A DNA stretch of 64,000 bases, taken from the NCBI RefSeq assembly GCF_900230225.1, contig NZ_OCNH01000008.1, forward strand, positions 211,725 to 275,724. The letters are read 5' to 3'. Within the stretch, counting starts at the first letter, position 1, and each line of letters opens with the position of its first letter. The stretch comes from Spirosoma fluviale. Its GTDB lineage: Bacteria > Bacteroidota > Bacteroidia > Cytophagales > Spirosomataceae. This document shows positions 1-10,100 of this stretch, in pieces. The translations under genes and the position numbers were made by a program. The notes beneath the pieces were generated by a model. That model was not told the DNA's origin. It worked only from the letters and a program-made list of their open reading frames with translations, and did not search any database.

Positions 1-104
1 ATCGTATTTACGAATTGACGCTGGGTAATCTGGTCGCCAATAACGGTCAGAAAAAGCTGATGAACCACCTGATTTGCTATACCCTGAATAAGCTGGCAAA
101 ATAG
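1..104 (+). CDS. C-terminal fragment of an unidentified protein
   Basis: The window opens inside a reading frame whose codons start at position 3 and which runs without interruption to a TAG at 102-104, giving about 33 residues rich in Leu, Asn and Lys. The start and most of the gene lie outside the window. The fragment has no motif I recognise, so no function is assigned. It is followed by a strong hairpin, which supports a genuine gene end here. Confidence 0.5.
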   Translation, partial: RIYELTLGNLVANNGQKKLMNHLICYTLNKLAK

Positions 105-148
105 TTCAGTACGGATTACCTCAACAGGAAGTTAAATCGGTTAAAAAA

Positions 149-188
149 ACCGACTTTGGTAGGTTTCTTAAAACCTATCAAAGTCGGT
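149..188 (+). terminator. Hairpin after the partial gene
   Basis: Two arms of about 18 bases, 149-166 and 172-188, pair almost completely around a 5-base loop. The hairpin sits 45 bases after the stop of the partial + strand gene, so it is probably its terminator. There is no long T-run after it, so it could instead belong to the repeat block that follows. Confidence 0.45.
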
Positions 189-189
189 A

Positions 190-257
190 GTCAGTAGGTT
201 TTGAGAATCGCAACGGCGAACCGTCCTACCAAAGTCAGGTTTAGAACCTGACTTCAC
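190..257. repeat. Dispersed palindromic repeat, copy 1
   Basis: GTCAGGTT at 234-241 and AACCTGAC at 245-252 form an 8-bp inverted repeat with a 3-base loop, flanked by AAA on the left and TTCACC on the right. Almost the same 27-base unit recurs at 12872-12898. The preceding 40 bases hold a second imperfect palindrome (GTAGG...CCTAC). Both copies lie between genes. This looks like a small non-coding repeat family, with copy number unknown from one window. Confidence 0.5.
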
Positions 258-278
258 CAGAAACCACTTCACCGGTTT

Positions 279-668
279 CTAGGAGTTGCCTAATGTCCGG
301 TCGGGTTCGTTGATGCGGGTTGCCGGAATGGATTCACCGTCCGTACTTGTGTTCCAGTCGGCATTGGTGATTTCCACATCATCGTCAGTTGATAGAGGAG
401 CCTGACCCCAGGAGGCCCGCTTCGACTCTTCAATTTCCTGACCTAAAGTGTCATCATTGCCATCGGCTACGGCTGCCGTAGCGGTAGCATCGGCCACATC
501 ACCCGGCACATCAACATCGCTGCTGTCGGCCACGCGCGAGGGCAGGTCGTTGTCCAGATTCTTATCGTTTAGTTGTGCCAACTCGGGGGGAATACCCATC
601 GTGTTGTGCATGCGCTGGGCCGCGTACGACTCCGTGCTTTCTTTGCGGGAATTGCTACTTACGCTCAT
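279..668 (-). CDS. Acidic, probably disordered hypothetical protein
   Basis: A 129-residue protein with no recognised domain, no signal peptide and no membrane segment. It is dominated by Asp, Glu, Ser, Thr, Asn and Ala, with DADDA-like low-complexity stretches in the middle (about residues 45-75), and lacks hydrophobic blocks that could form a folded core. It lies 49 bases downstream of a second acidic protein in the same orientation, so the two are probably co-transcribed. Function is unknown. The composition suggests an intrinsically disordered, soluble protein, which is inference from residue content only. Confidence 0.6.
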   Translation of the reverse strand: MSVSSNSRKESTESYAAQRMHNTMGIPPELAQLNDKNLDNDLPSRVADSSDVDVPGDVADATATAAVADGNDDTLGQEIEESKRASWGQAPLSTDDDVEITNADWNTSTDGESIPATRINEPDRTLGNS

Positions 669-717
669 AACGTTGATTAGTTAAGTGTTGAGAATTTAAG
701 AAAAGTCGATCTGGGTA

Positions 718-1227
718 TCAATAAGTAGGCTGATTGTTAAGGTCTGTGCCGGTCTCAGCAACGTCCTCTTCTCGCTCCTGCTGTTCGTCTTCGTCAGACT
801 GGCGACCGTCGTTTTGATCTTTAGCCTCTTCCTGCGCTTTTGGTGTTGGCACCTGATCGGCAGAAGCATAGTCATCCGGCCCTTCGGTCGTGACGTCTAC
901 CATAGCAGTATTTGTTTTAGCCCCGTCCGCCACTGCCGACTCCATACCTTCTTCGGTTACTTCCATGGTGCTGTTGGTAATGTCGCCCATGCGCAGAACA
1001 CCATTCTTACTGTCCATATCGGTGCTACCCATGCCCCGGATATTGCGACCATCCTGTCCGCCACGCACCTGCTCACTATCGAGACCGTTTGCCGAATTCT
1101 CCTGCTCAAAGGTATTTTTATTATCCGTTTTTACCCGGTCAACATCGGTATCATCCGTCCCATATGGACCTTCTGTGCGGCCATTTATCTGGGCATCTTC
1201 CCGTTCTACATCCTTTTCGTCTTTCAT
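718..1227 (-). CDS. Acidic, probably disordered hypothetical protein
   Basis: A 169-residue, strongly hydrophilic protein rich in Asp, Glu, Gln, Asn, Gly and Thr, with an acidic C-terminal third (EDEQQEREED). No signal peptide, membrane helix or known domain is visible. It is the upstream gene of a likely two-gene unit with the acidic protein at 279-668. The two do not align in an obvious way but share the same disordered, acidic character. Such proteins are sometimes stress- or desiccation-related, but nothing in the sequence proves that here. Confidence 0.6.
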   Translation of the reverse strand: MKDEKDVEREDAQINGRTEGPYGTDDTDVDRVKTDNKNTFEQENSANGLDSEQVRGGQDGRNIRGMGSTDMDSKNGVLRMGDITNSTMEVTEEGMESAVADGAKTNTAMVDVTTEGPDDYASADQVPTPKAQEEAKDQNDGRQSDEDEQQEREEDVAETGTDLNNQPTY

Positions 1228-1559
1228 GGCATTGAGTCGTCTTATTTAATAGATTAACTTCCTTTATGGCAAAAAGTTTATGCGTTTCCCGTACCATTCA
1301 GGCGCACCGCATTCACAGAAAAGCCCAATACCGGAAAATATATATCTGTACCGTTTAATATACATTTATGGTCCTGTATCCCTGAAAAACCGGGCAATAT
1401 CCTATATTTCTACCCTATTAATAAGTCTTCACCGAGCCTCCTCTTCTCTGCTTAATCTAGTAAATATGAAGACTTTGTCTCCATTTGGCAGGGGTCACGT
1501 GTAGGAAGGTTCGTTTGACGTATGAATTTTTAATAGTTGGATAAAGCGTAATGCAGAAA
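1228..1559. other. Intergenic region, nothing recognised
   Basis: About 330 bases upstream of the acidic-protein pair. The first part should carry their promoter, but no match to the TAnnTTTG element was found on the minus strand. A short + strand open frame here has no coding character. The region is otherwise AT-rich with no repeat or RNA that I recognise. Confidence 0.4.
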
Positions 1560-1590
1560 GGGGGCCGACATTGTCGCCCCCCTTTTTTTT
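1560..1590. terminator. GC-rich hairpin at the end of the leftward susCD operon
   Basis: Five G residues (1560-1564) and CGAC (1566-1569) pair with GTCG (1573-1576) and CCCCC (1577-1581), followed on the + strand by a run of eight or more T. It lies about 30 bases beyond the stop of the minus-strand susD gene. The T-run is on the + strand side, where no gene leads in, so it is probably used mainly as the susD end hairpin. Confidence 0.5.
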
Positions 1591-1617
1591 GTTACGCTAC
1601 GATAATATATCGATCGA

Positions 1618-3063
1618 CTATTTATCCCACCAAACGCGCGTATACTGATCGTCTTTTCCCTGCCGGGCTGTCACCTCAGCATAGTTTTTAGCGTTCAGGG
1701 TCGTTTCTGTTGTTGGGTAAGCCAACCGGCGGGGAATATCCGTTCCTCCGTTCAGTGTAGTTGGTGCTGGCTTCAGGGTTGGGTAACCCGTCCGGCGCCA
1801 TTCGTTCCAGGCCTCGGTTCCCTGAAAGAACAACGAAATCCAACGCTGAGTACCAATCAGTTCAATGGCTTTGACATCAGAATAAGCCACGGCTGGTTGC
1901 GCGATATAGGCTGCGAATGCGGCATCTGTATACGACGTACCTAGCCACTGTTGCATGGATGCTTTAACAGCCGACTCATACAACGCTTTGGCATCACCGG
2001 TAATCCAGCCCAGCTTAACGGCTTCTGCCTGCGCGAACAACACCTGAGCGTAGGTCATGATGTTAACGGGGGCCGTTTGTGCACTAACGGCAGCACCCGC
2101 CAGCGAATAATCCTGTGCCTTACCCGGAGCCGGGAAAACACCATAGGGAGCACCCACATACTCACCCTTCAGATTCTTGGCCGCATAGACGGTCAAACGG
2201 GGATCGTTAACCTGTTTCAGGTAATTAACGAAGGTATTACTCAGGGCGAAATCTTTCCGGTTCGACCGCACGTAGTTCGTATACAGCGGATTCTCGTTGC
2301 TTGCATCGGCCAGATATTTATACTGAACGTTGTCGGCGTTTGAGGCCAGTACACCATCGGCCAGGGCAGCGGCAAATTCCGTTTTTCCTTTAGCAGGATC
2401 AACTTTCGACAACCGCAGCGCAGCGATCAGCCGCAGGGAAGCCGCAAACTTTTTCCATTGGGCTGCGTTGCTGGCCAGAATGATGTCACCAGTGACGGCT
2501 TTACCACCGTCAAACTGTGCTGCCGCTTCTTTCCACTCTTTAAACAGGTCGTTGTAGATATCCTGCTGCTTATCGAAAGCGGGTGAAAAGTTCTGATCCG
2601 CTTTCAACGCCTGTGAGTAAGGCACATCACCCCAACGGTCGGTAATGTACTGAAAAACATAAGCCTTGAGAATACGCGCAATAGCAATCTGATTCCCATT
2701 GGAACCGTAACTGGCCGCCAATCCCCGCGTTGCTTCATTGGTATTCTGGTCGATGATTGCCTGAAGGTTCACCAGCGGTCCCGAATACAACCCATTGTAG
2801 CTGAAGTTGATGGTCTTGTAGCGCGAGTCCTCAATGTAGGTAACATCCGAAAATTGCTGCACGTATAAAGCGGGGGCGATGTTAAACCCACCCGGTCCAA
2901 CCTGCGAGTTCATTGTTCCCACCGTGCGCTCCGCACCGGTAATCAAACTTGCCGTATTGGGAAAAAGGGCACTGTTGGGGTTTACATTCAAGTCCCCGAA
3001 ATCATTACAGGCAAGTGTTGTGGTCAACAGGCCCGTAAAAAGCAAATATTTGTATCCTTTCAT
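1618..3063 (-). CDS. SusD/RagB family nutrient-binding outer-membrane lipoprotein
   Basis: A 481-residue surface lipoprotein that captures a nutrient and delivers it to its SusC partner in the outer membrane. The N-terminus is a lipoprotein signal (TTLAC, lipidated Cys19) followed by the NVNPN motif typical of SusD-like proteins (SusD-like_2 group). The rest is helical and TPR-like, with a family-typical WNEWRRTGYP segment near residues 416-425. Length is normal. The gene follows susC after 95 bases on the same strand and is surely co-transcribed with it. No glycosidase or sensor lies in the operon, so the substrate (glycan, peptide or other) cannot be read from the sequence. Confidence 0.93.
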   Translation of the reverse strand: MKGYKYLLFTGLLTTTLACNDFGDLNVNPNSALFPNTASLITGAERTVGTMNSQVGPGGFNIAPALYVQQFSDVTYIEDSRYKTINFSYNGLYSGPLVNLQAIIDQNTNEATRGLAASYGSNGNQIAIARILKAYVFQYITDRWGDVPYSQALKADQNFSPAFDKQQDIYNDLFKEWKEAAAQFDGGKAVTGDIILASNAAQWKKFAASLRLIAALRLSKVDPAKGKTEFAAALADGVLASNADNVQYKYLADASNENPLYTNYVRSNRKDFALSNTFVNYLKQVNDPRLTVYAAKNLKGEYVGAPYGVFPAPGKAQDYSLAGAAVSAQTAPVNIMTYAQVLFAQAEAVKLGWITGDAKALYESAVKASMQQWLGTSYTDAAFAAYIAQPAVAYSDVKAIELIGTQRWISLFFQGTEAWNEWRRTGYPTLKPAPTTLNGGTDIPRRLAYPTTETTLNAKNYAEVTARQGKDDQYTRVWWDK

Positions 3064-3158
3064 AGTTTAGTAAGTCGTTTGTAAGATCGATAATACAGTC
3101 CGGCTTCTCAATCTCTAAAACGAATTTCAGGGAGAAACCATACCTTGTTCTCATCAAC

Positions 3159-6100
3159 TTAGAGGCCTAATCTAACATTCACACCGAACGAGCGAACCGG
3201 GGGCAACTGACCACCTTCATACCAGATCGTTTCTGATTCGGAGATGTCGATACCACCGCCAATAGCACTGTAGATCAGCACTGGGTTACGGGCAATCAGC
3301 GAAATATTTGCCGACTTCAGCCACTTGCCCAGCAGTTGCTTGGGCAGGTTATAGCCAAACGCAACCTCACGCAGCTTCACATACGTTTTGTCGTAGATCC
3401 AACGCTCGTTCAGGGCAAACAACCAGTTTTCGTAGAGATTCTGTGCATCTACGCGAACCGTATTCTGCTTACCCTCTTCCGTTACACCATCCAGCAAAAC
3501 ACCCCCGCCCGAAGCCGGATCATCACGCAGTGGATTACCTAATTCGTTCAAACCGGCGGTTTCCGCAGCCAGACCCGAGTACGCATTGAACATCTTGGTC
3601 GTCGAGAAGAACTTACCACCCACCACGAAGTCGGTATTAACACGCAGGGTCACGTTTTTGTAGCTAAAGGTGTTTAACCAGCCACCCTTGAACTTCGGCA
3701 GTACCGAGCCCAGTTCAACGTTATCCTGCTTGATGTACAGACCGGCGTTGGCGCCACTGCCGTATACCATCGGACGACCGTTGGCATCTTTCTGAATCCC
3801 CTGCCCTACCAGCGTACCCCAGTCGCGGGGTGAGCCGTCGGTACCCGTACGGGCGTTCAGCGTCAGAGTGCGCCACTGCGGACCATCGATCTGGTAGTTG
3901 GTCAGGCCACTGGCCAGCTCAATAACCTGCGAGCGGTTACGGTCAGCATTGATGTCGAACTCCCAGTTGAAGCCATTTGCCGACCGGATCGGATTGGCGT
4001 AGATGTGCAATTCCAGACCCGATGTACGAATCAGGCCGGCATTTACCACCGCGTTGGTGTATCCACTGGTAGCGGCTACCGGCAGCGGAATGATCTGGTT
4101 ATTGTTGTTATTCTGATAAGCCGTAAATTCCAAACCGATGCGGTTGTTCAGGAACTTCAGGTCAATACCACCTTCATAAGAAGACGACAAACCTGGCTTC
4201 AGATTCGCATTGGGCAATGTACCGGGCAGAAAGGCGGTTGAGCTGTTACCGTAGGGCTGACCGGCCGAGTATGCCAACGCTGTTCGATAGGGATCTACAT
4301 CGGTACCAACCTGGGCATAACCCGCCCGTACCTTAGCGTATGACAGCACCTGGCTCTTCGGCAGTAACTCGGTCAGGATAACCCCGGCCGATACAGATGG
4401 ATACAGATAAGCATTATTCGCTTTTGGCAATGTCGACGACCAGTCATTCCGGATGGATGCTTCAACAAAGACGAAGTCGCGGAAACCAACGCTTACATTT
4501 CCAAACACACTGTTTACCTGCCGCTCATACAAATAGTTGTTAGCAAGTGGCCGGTCAATGGAGGCCGCTATGTTATAGAAGCCCGGTGCCGATAAACCCC
4601 CAACAGTAGCCTGAAACAGACCATCGGTGCGGTTGTAGCGAATATTCCCCCCCGCGTTAGCCACAACAGACAGGTCTTTAAAATTCTCATTATAGTTCAC
4701 CAACAACTCATAGTTGTTTTCGCGGCTGTTGGTATTTAGCGTAGAAAACCCGCCCTTTCCACCTTCATTCAGGGTCCCGATGGCTACCCGTCCCTGCTGA
4801 TAATAGGCGTTCTGGTCACGGCGTACCGTAGCCGATGCTTTCAGGGCTGGTGTGAACTGATACGTCAGCCCAATATCACCAAATAACCTGTCGCTCCGGT
4901 TCGTGTTGGTATTTTCATACGCCTGGGTGTATGGGCTATCCCAATACTTTGGTGCTGCCTCCAGGGGTCCGCCGATGTTCCAGCTACGGAAAGTACCATC
5001 TGGATTTTTATAGTTCCGCAGATCTTCCATCCGCAGCTGGCGCTGGAACCACTGGTTGAACATCCCGATCGTTTGGTTATATCCGTTCAGGGTTGAGTTC
5101 GACACGCCAAAAAGGTTGTTGCTCACGCCCGTTCCTCCCGATGAACCATATCGGTCGGCGGGCTGGTTTTTCGTGTTTGTCGATGTGTAGTTGATGTTCA
5201 GGTTTGCCGTCAGTTTTTCGGCAAACTTGATCGCGTTCTTAGAACTGATGTAGTCGCGAGACTGCGATGAATTTGGAATGATCCCGTTGTTGATGATGTG
5301 TGTGTACGAGATCCGGCTCTGAAAAGCCTCCGTTCCCCGCGAAAAAGCGATGTTCGTGTTGTTGCTGATTGGCTTTTCAAAGAAGTCGCGCACGTTGTTG
5401 GGCTGTGGCGAGAAGGGCGTCAACTGACCGAACTCCGGTCCTTGCTGCCACGAAAACGCCGACCGGTGCGGGGAGCCATCCAACCGGGGTCCCCAGCTTT
5501 CATCGGCCGAGTAATCCAGAATTTTCTGCCCATTGAACGACGACCAGGCCGCCGGGTGAATAGACGGATCGAACTGGAACGTTTCCCATGCCTGCGAGTA
5601 CCCGCCACCGTATTCGTTCTGATATTTAGGCAGCAGGGCCACCATATCGAGTGTCGTACTATGGTTAATGTCCAGACGGGTCTCCCCGGCTTTGGCGCGC
5701 TTGGTTGTAATGACGATAACGCCCGCCGAAGCACGGTTACCATACAACGCCGTTGCTGAAGGTCCTTTCAGCACGGTCAGGTTCTCCACATCGTCCATGT
5801 TTACCTGGCTGATGTCTGTTGGTGTACCATCGACAACGTAAAGCGGATCACCACCGGATAGGGAGTTGACGCCCCGGATACGGATGTTCGGGTTACCAAA
5901 TTTGGCCCCCGACTGACCAAGTACCTGAACACCGGCAATTTTACCCGCCAGCGCGTTACCTACGTTCTGGTCACGGGCGAAATTCAGTTTATCGGCTTTC
6001 AGGTCCTGAACCGCATAGTTCAGCGCCTTTTTATCGCGGGAGATCCCCAGCGCCGTAACAACGACCTCCTGAAGCTGAGAGGCATCGGGAGCCAGATTAA

Positions 6101-6374
6101 CACTGATGTTTGTGCGGTTGCCAATGGCAATTTCCTGTGTTGTGAAGCCTATAAAACTAAATACCAGCCTGGAGTTGGCTGGAGCGTTAAGCTGAAACGT
6201 TCCCTCAGCATTGGTGCTGGTTCCGCGAGACGTTCCTTTTACTGTAATGTTGACGCCAGGAAGCACTGAACCATCTTCCGACGAGGTGACTTTCCCACTA
6301 ATAGCTATATCCTGAGCTAGTAATGGAAGCGCGAATAAACACAGGACAAACTGTGTTAATAAAAATTTACGCAT
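3159..6374 (-). CDS. SusC/RagA family TonB-linked outer-membrane transporter
   Basis: A 1,071-residue TonB-dependent channel for a SusD-captured nutrient. In order: signal peptide (about 1-20, ending LLAQ), carboxypeptidase-regulatory-like domain (about 23-105; SGKVTSSEDGSVLPGVNITV), a QEVVVTALG segment near 105-112, plug domain with the SusC signatures DPLYVVDGTP (about 175-185) and LKGPSATALYGNRASAGVI (about 202-220), and then a long beta-barrel ending in an aromatic-rich strand (SFGVNVRLGL). The start is well placed, because the signal peptide begins immediately. It is first in the leftward susC-susD pair, with a good promoter about 50 bases upstream. Confidence 0.96.
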   Translation of the reverse strand: MRKFLLTQFVLCLFALPLLAQDIAISGKVTSSEDGSVLPGVNITVKGTSRGTSTNAEGTFQLNAPANSRLVFSFIGFTTQEIAIGNRTNISVNLAPDASQLQEVVVTALGISRDKKALNYAVQDLKADKLNFARDQNVGNALAGKIAGVQVLGQSGAKFGNPNIRIRGVNSLSGGDPLYVVDGTPTDISQVNMDDVENLTVLKGPSATALYGNRASAGVIVITTKRAKAGETRLDINHSTTLDMVALLPKYQNEYGGGYSQAWETFQFDPSIHPAAWSSFNGQKILDYSADESWGPRLDGSPHRSAFSWQQGPEFGQLTPFSPQPNNVRDFFEKPISNNTNIAFSRGTEAFQSRISYTHIINNGIIPNSSQSRDYISSKNAIKFAEKLTANLNINYTSTNTKNQPADRYGSSGGTGVSNNLFGVSNSTLNGYNQTIGMFNQWFQRQLRMEDLRNYKNPDGTFRSWNIGGPLEAAPKYWDSPYTQAYENTNTNRSDRLFGDIGLTYQFTPALKASATVRRDQNAYYQQGRVAIGTLNEGGKGGFSTLNTNSRENNYELLVNYNENFKDLSVVANAGGNIRYNRTDGLFQATVGGLSAPGFYNIAASIDRPLANNYLYERQVNSVFGNVSVGFRDFVFVEASIRNDWSSTLPKANNAYLYPSVSAGVILTELLPKSQVLSYAKVRAGYAQVGTDVDPYRTALAYSAGQPYGNSSTAFLPGTLPNANLKPGLSSSYEGGIDLKFLNNRIGLEFTAYQNNNNNQIIPLPVAATSGYTNAVVNAGLIRTSGLELHIYANPIRSANGFNWEFDINADRNRSQVIELASGLTNYQIDGPQWRTLTLNARTGTDGSPRDWGTLVGQGIQKDANGRPMVYGSGANAGLYIKQDNVELGSVLPKFKGGWLNTFSYKNVTLRVNTDFVVGGKFFSTTKMFNAYSGLAAETAGLNELGNPLRDDPASGGGVLLDGVTEEGKQNTVRVDAQNLYENWLFALNERWIYDKTYVKLREVAFGYNLPKQLLGKWLKSANISLIARNPVLIYSAIGGGIDISESETIWYEGGQLPPVRSFGVNVRLGL

Positions 6375-7127
6375 AGAACATAATTTAAGTTAAGAAGTGA
6401 AAATCGAAACCACACTTTCCCTCAAAATTATTAAAAATATGTTAAAACAAATATTTCAGGACAGTTAGTCTACAAGTTTCTCAAACTATCAATACTGGAT
6501 TTTGCAGAACAATATTTTACATCTATGAAAATATTAAAGAAATATCAACATAAAACCTCTGCTTCCATTAAAACTCAGTAATTAAATTCTATTAACACTA
6601 TTTTAATTTTATCTCAGGCATAGCAAAAAAGAATTTCTACCCTTTTCTATCGACAATCAAACTTTCCCATAAGTACTTACCTATCAATTACTTATAGTTT
6701 TGAATCAAAAACATGATTTTATAAATATAGAACTGATCTAGGGTTAATTTAAACAAAATCCATACCGTCATTTTATAGTTTTACTGAGTACATTTTGCTT
6801 AACAAAATTCAGTAACAATTTTTTTACGTAGAATAAAATATCGTCAATCTTGAGCTTCTAAACTAAATAACACACTTATTATATTGATTATAATATAATA
6901 GTTTGACTACTCAACATTTTTATAAGCATATACTGCAACTTTTAACTGAGTAATATTACCATAACAGACAAAATTTACCTCACTTTTCTTCACATTAAAG
7001 ACAAATTAAAGCCTTAGTAGCTAGTGTTTTAAGTTATGGTATTTCGAGATTTCTCGAAGAAATTGTGGATTCTTTTACCCCGCAGTTGTGGCATTTTCTT
7101 TTCTTAACTTTATTATTATCAACTCTT
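6375..7127. other. AT-rich divergent spacer between two susCD operons
   Basis: About 750 bases, much richer in A and T than the genes on either side, with no credible reading frame. It must hold the promoters of both divergent operons. The leftward one is recognisable (separate entry). For the rightward operon the only exact TAnnTTTG match is at 6695-6702, with no good TTTG upstream and more than 400 bases before the ATG, so I do not call it. The length leaves room for regulator sites, but I see no clear palindrome. Confidence 0.6.
6423..6451 (-). promoter_or_regulatory. Bacteroidota-type promoter of the leftward susCD operon
   Basis: Read on the minus strand, TTTG (6451-6448), 17 bases, then TAATTTTG (6430-6423) fits the Bacteroidota primary sigma pattern of TTTG and TAnnTTTG. 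The -7 box ends 48 bases before the susC ATG, which leaves a leader of about 40 bases. The spacer is slightly shorter than the 19-21 usually quoted for Bacteroides but within the range seen in flavobacteria. Confidence 0.6.
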
Positions 7128-10100
7128 ATGAAAAAAGCTCTAACAGGAAGCTGGTTTTTGTTGCTGCTATTCTATATGCCTGTCCTGGCACAAGAAACAG
7201 CTATAACAGGCCGGGTCACCTCATCAGATGATGGCTCGGCACTGCCGGGTGTGAGTGTAGTCGTTAAAGGAACGACTCGTGGTACAACAACCGATGCCAA
7301 CGGTACTTACCAGATTAATACAGGAGCCACTACAACGTTAACATTTTCGTTTGTTGGATTTAAACCCCAGGATGTAGCGGTAGGCAATCGGGCAACGGTT
7401 AATGTAGTGCTGGCCGCCGATGCATCCACCCTGAATGAAGTGGTGGTTACGGGCTTCGGTATACGACGTAACGAGCGGGAAATTGGGACATCCGTCACCA
7501 AGATCAACAATACCCTCATCAACCAGGCTGCCCCCGTTAATCTGGCGAATGGTCTGACGGGTAAAGTGGCCGGTTTACAGATCAATGCCGTTAGTAATGG
7601 AGTGGGTACCAATCCGCGCATTACCATTCGGGGAAACCGTTCCTTTCTGGGAAATAACCAGGCCTTACTGGTCGTTGACGGTGCCCTGACAGACGTTAGC
7701 TTCCTGTCGGCCATCAATCCCAACGACATCGAAAGCAGTTCCATTTTAAAAGGACCAAGTGCCGCAGCTTTGTATGGTTCCGACGCGGCCAACGGTGTAC
7801 TGGTCATTACCACCCGGCGGGGCACCACCAACAACAAGCCCCAGATCTCCTACACCAACAATACGCAGTTGGAGAGCGTGTCGTACATGCCTGATCTTCA
7901 GCGCCTATACGGCTCCAATGGTGGCGAAGGGGCTCCGTTCCTGGATGCCAACGGCCAGCGGCTCTACGTTCCGTATGAAAACCAGCAGTTTGGCCCTCTG
8001 TATAATGGCTCTTTACAGCCGCTGGGTTATGGGGTGCAGATCATAAACCCCGATGGCTCCATCCGAATCGACACATTAAAAGTCCCTTATTCATCGACGG
8101 GGAAAGACCCGCGCCGGGCGTTTTTTAGTACGGGTGTTACGCAACAGCATGATCTGGCCTACCGGGTGGGCGATGCCGAGAATTATTTCGGGCTTAGTGT
8201 GCAACGCGTCGACCAGAAAGGGATTGTTCCCAACGATAAATACAGCCGTACGAACTTCACCGTGAACGGAGGCCGGACCATAGACCGCTTTACGGCCAAT
8301 GCCAAAATGCAGTTCACCTACGAAAATACGGATCAGGAGAACGGCGATTTCGGTCAGGGACGCCCTTTATACTGGAACCTGCTGAACCAGCCCGCCCATG
8401 CACCACTCAATGATCCGCGCATCAAGGATATTAACTCTCCCTACGGCGATGTAAACGGCTATTTCAACGCCTATTATCCAAATCCGTGGTGGCAGGTGAC
8501 CGGCGACAACTCGCGGGCCGTTACCAATAAATACTCCATTCAGGGTACGGCAGATATTGGCTACAAGTTTACGGACTGGCTCAATGTTACCTATCGGGTG
8601 AGCGGTCAGGTTTCTAACACGCAGTTTAAATCGCACCTGGCGGCTGTTTCGTTCAGTAGCTACGCCCTGGGTGACCCCTGGGGAGCCGGCAACATTGCCT
8701 CGTCGCTGAAACAGGTAAATGGTAATGTGAGTGACTACAGCAGGACCACTTCCCGCGTTACAGGCGATCTACTGATTACGGTAGCCCCTACCTTCGGCGA
8801 TTTCACGACCAAGTTGATTCTGGGTCAACAGGCACGGGTCGATAATTCGCGTTATATTTCCACAACGGCGACCTCACTGGTGGTTCCTGGCACTTACAAT
8901 ATCGCTAACCGTCTGGGTAATGTTCTGGCCAGCGAAAACTCCTTCCAAAGCCGGTTGCTGGGCTATTTTTACGATTTCACCGCCGGGTTCAGAAATTTCG
9001 CCTTCATCAACGCCACGGGTCGTTACGATAACACCTCGTTACTGGCCCCCGGCAATCGGTCTTACTTTTACCCTGGTGTCAACGCGTCGGTTATCCTGAC
9101 CGAAGCCATCCCGGCGCTGAAGGGCAGCAATGCCCTCACCTACCTGAAGCTACGCGGAGGCATTGCCCGAGCGGGTAATATCAGTGTTGGCCCGTATCAG
9201 TTGCAGAACGTGTTCAACCCAGGTGCCGGTTTTCCCTACGGCAGTCAGCCCGGTTTTTCGCTGAGTACGCAGCAGAATGATCCTAACCTGAAGCCTGAGT
9301 TCACCACGAACAAAGAAGTGGGTGTTGAGTTCGGGCTGTTCGACCGTGTCAATGCCGAAATCGTGTATTACACCATGGAAACCATCAACCAGACGGTTCC
9401 CATTCAGGTTTCGCGGGCTACGGGCTACGGCAGTGCGTTGATCAATACGGGTAGCATGCTCAATAACGGGCTTGAAGTGGAGTTAAAAACCCTCCGGCCG
9501 ATTGTGAACACGGGCGGCTTCACCTGGAACATCAACACGAACTTTACCTACCTCAACAACACAGTAACGTCTGTTTATCCGGGTCTGGATCGTATCAACA
9601 TCACGCAGGCCAATGGCGCGCAATCATCTAATGTGTTCGCGGCTGTCAACTATACGTATCCCGCTTTATTCGGTACGGATATTGCCCGCGTGCAGAATAC
9701 CGACGCCAACGCAGCCTACTACGACCCAACGGGGCAGTTTGTTGGTCAGGCGGTTATCAACCCCGCCACGGGCTACCCTATTCTGGACGCCAACTTCAAG
9801 TACCTGGGCAACACGCAGCCTAAATACCGGTTCGGCCTGAACAACACCTTTGCCTTTAAAGGATTGACGCTGAATGCACTGGTCGAATACCGGGGCGGCA
9901 ACGTGATCTACAACCAGTTGGGCAATGCGCTGGAATTTACGGGAGCCGGTATCCGGACAACCTACAACGGACGGCAGAATTTTATTTTCCCAAACTCCGT
10001 ACTGGCGACCACCAACCCCGATGGGACAACTGCTTATGCGCCCAACACGAGCGTGTCGACCCGCGACGGCAACCTGGAGTTCTGGACCAATTCGGGCTAT

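Noticed and set aside
1280..1504. 74-codon + strand frame in the gap near 1.3 kb
   Set aside because: The predicted product has no coding character or homology that I recognise, and no promoter-like element precedes it.
6695..6702. TAGTTTTG as promoter of the rightward susCD operon
   Set aside because: It matches TAnnTTTG, but it has no upstream TTTG and would give a leader of more than 400 bases.
7065..7127. GTG start for the rightward SusC
   Set aside because: The extra 21 residues do not form a signal peptide, while the ATG at 7128 starts a normal one.
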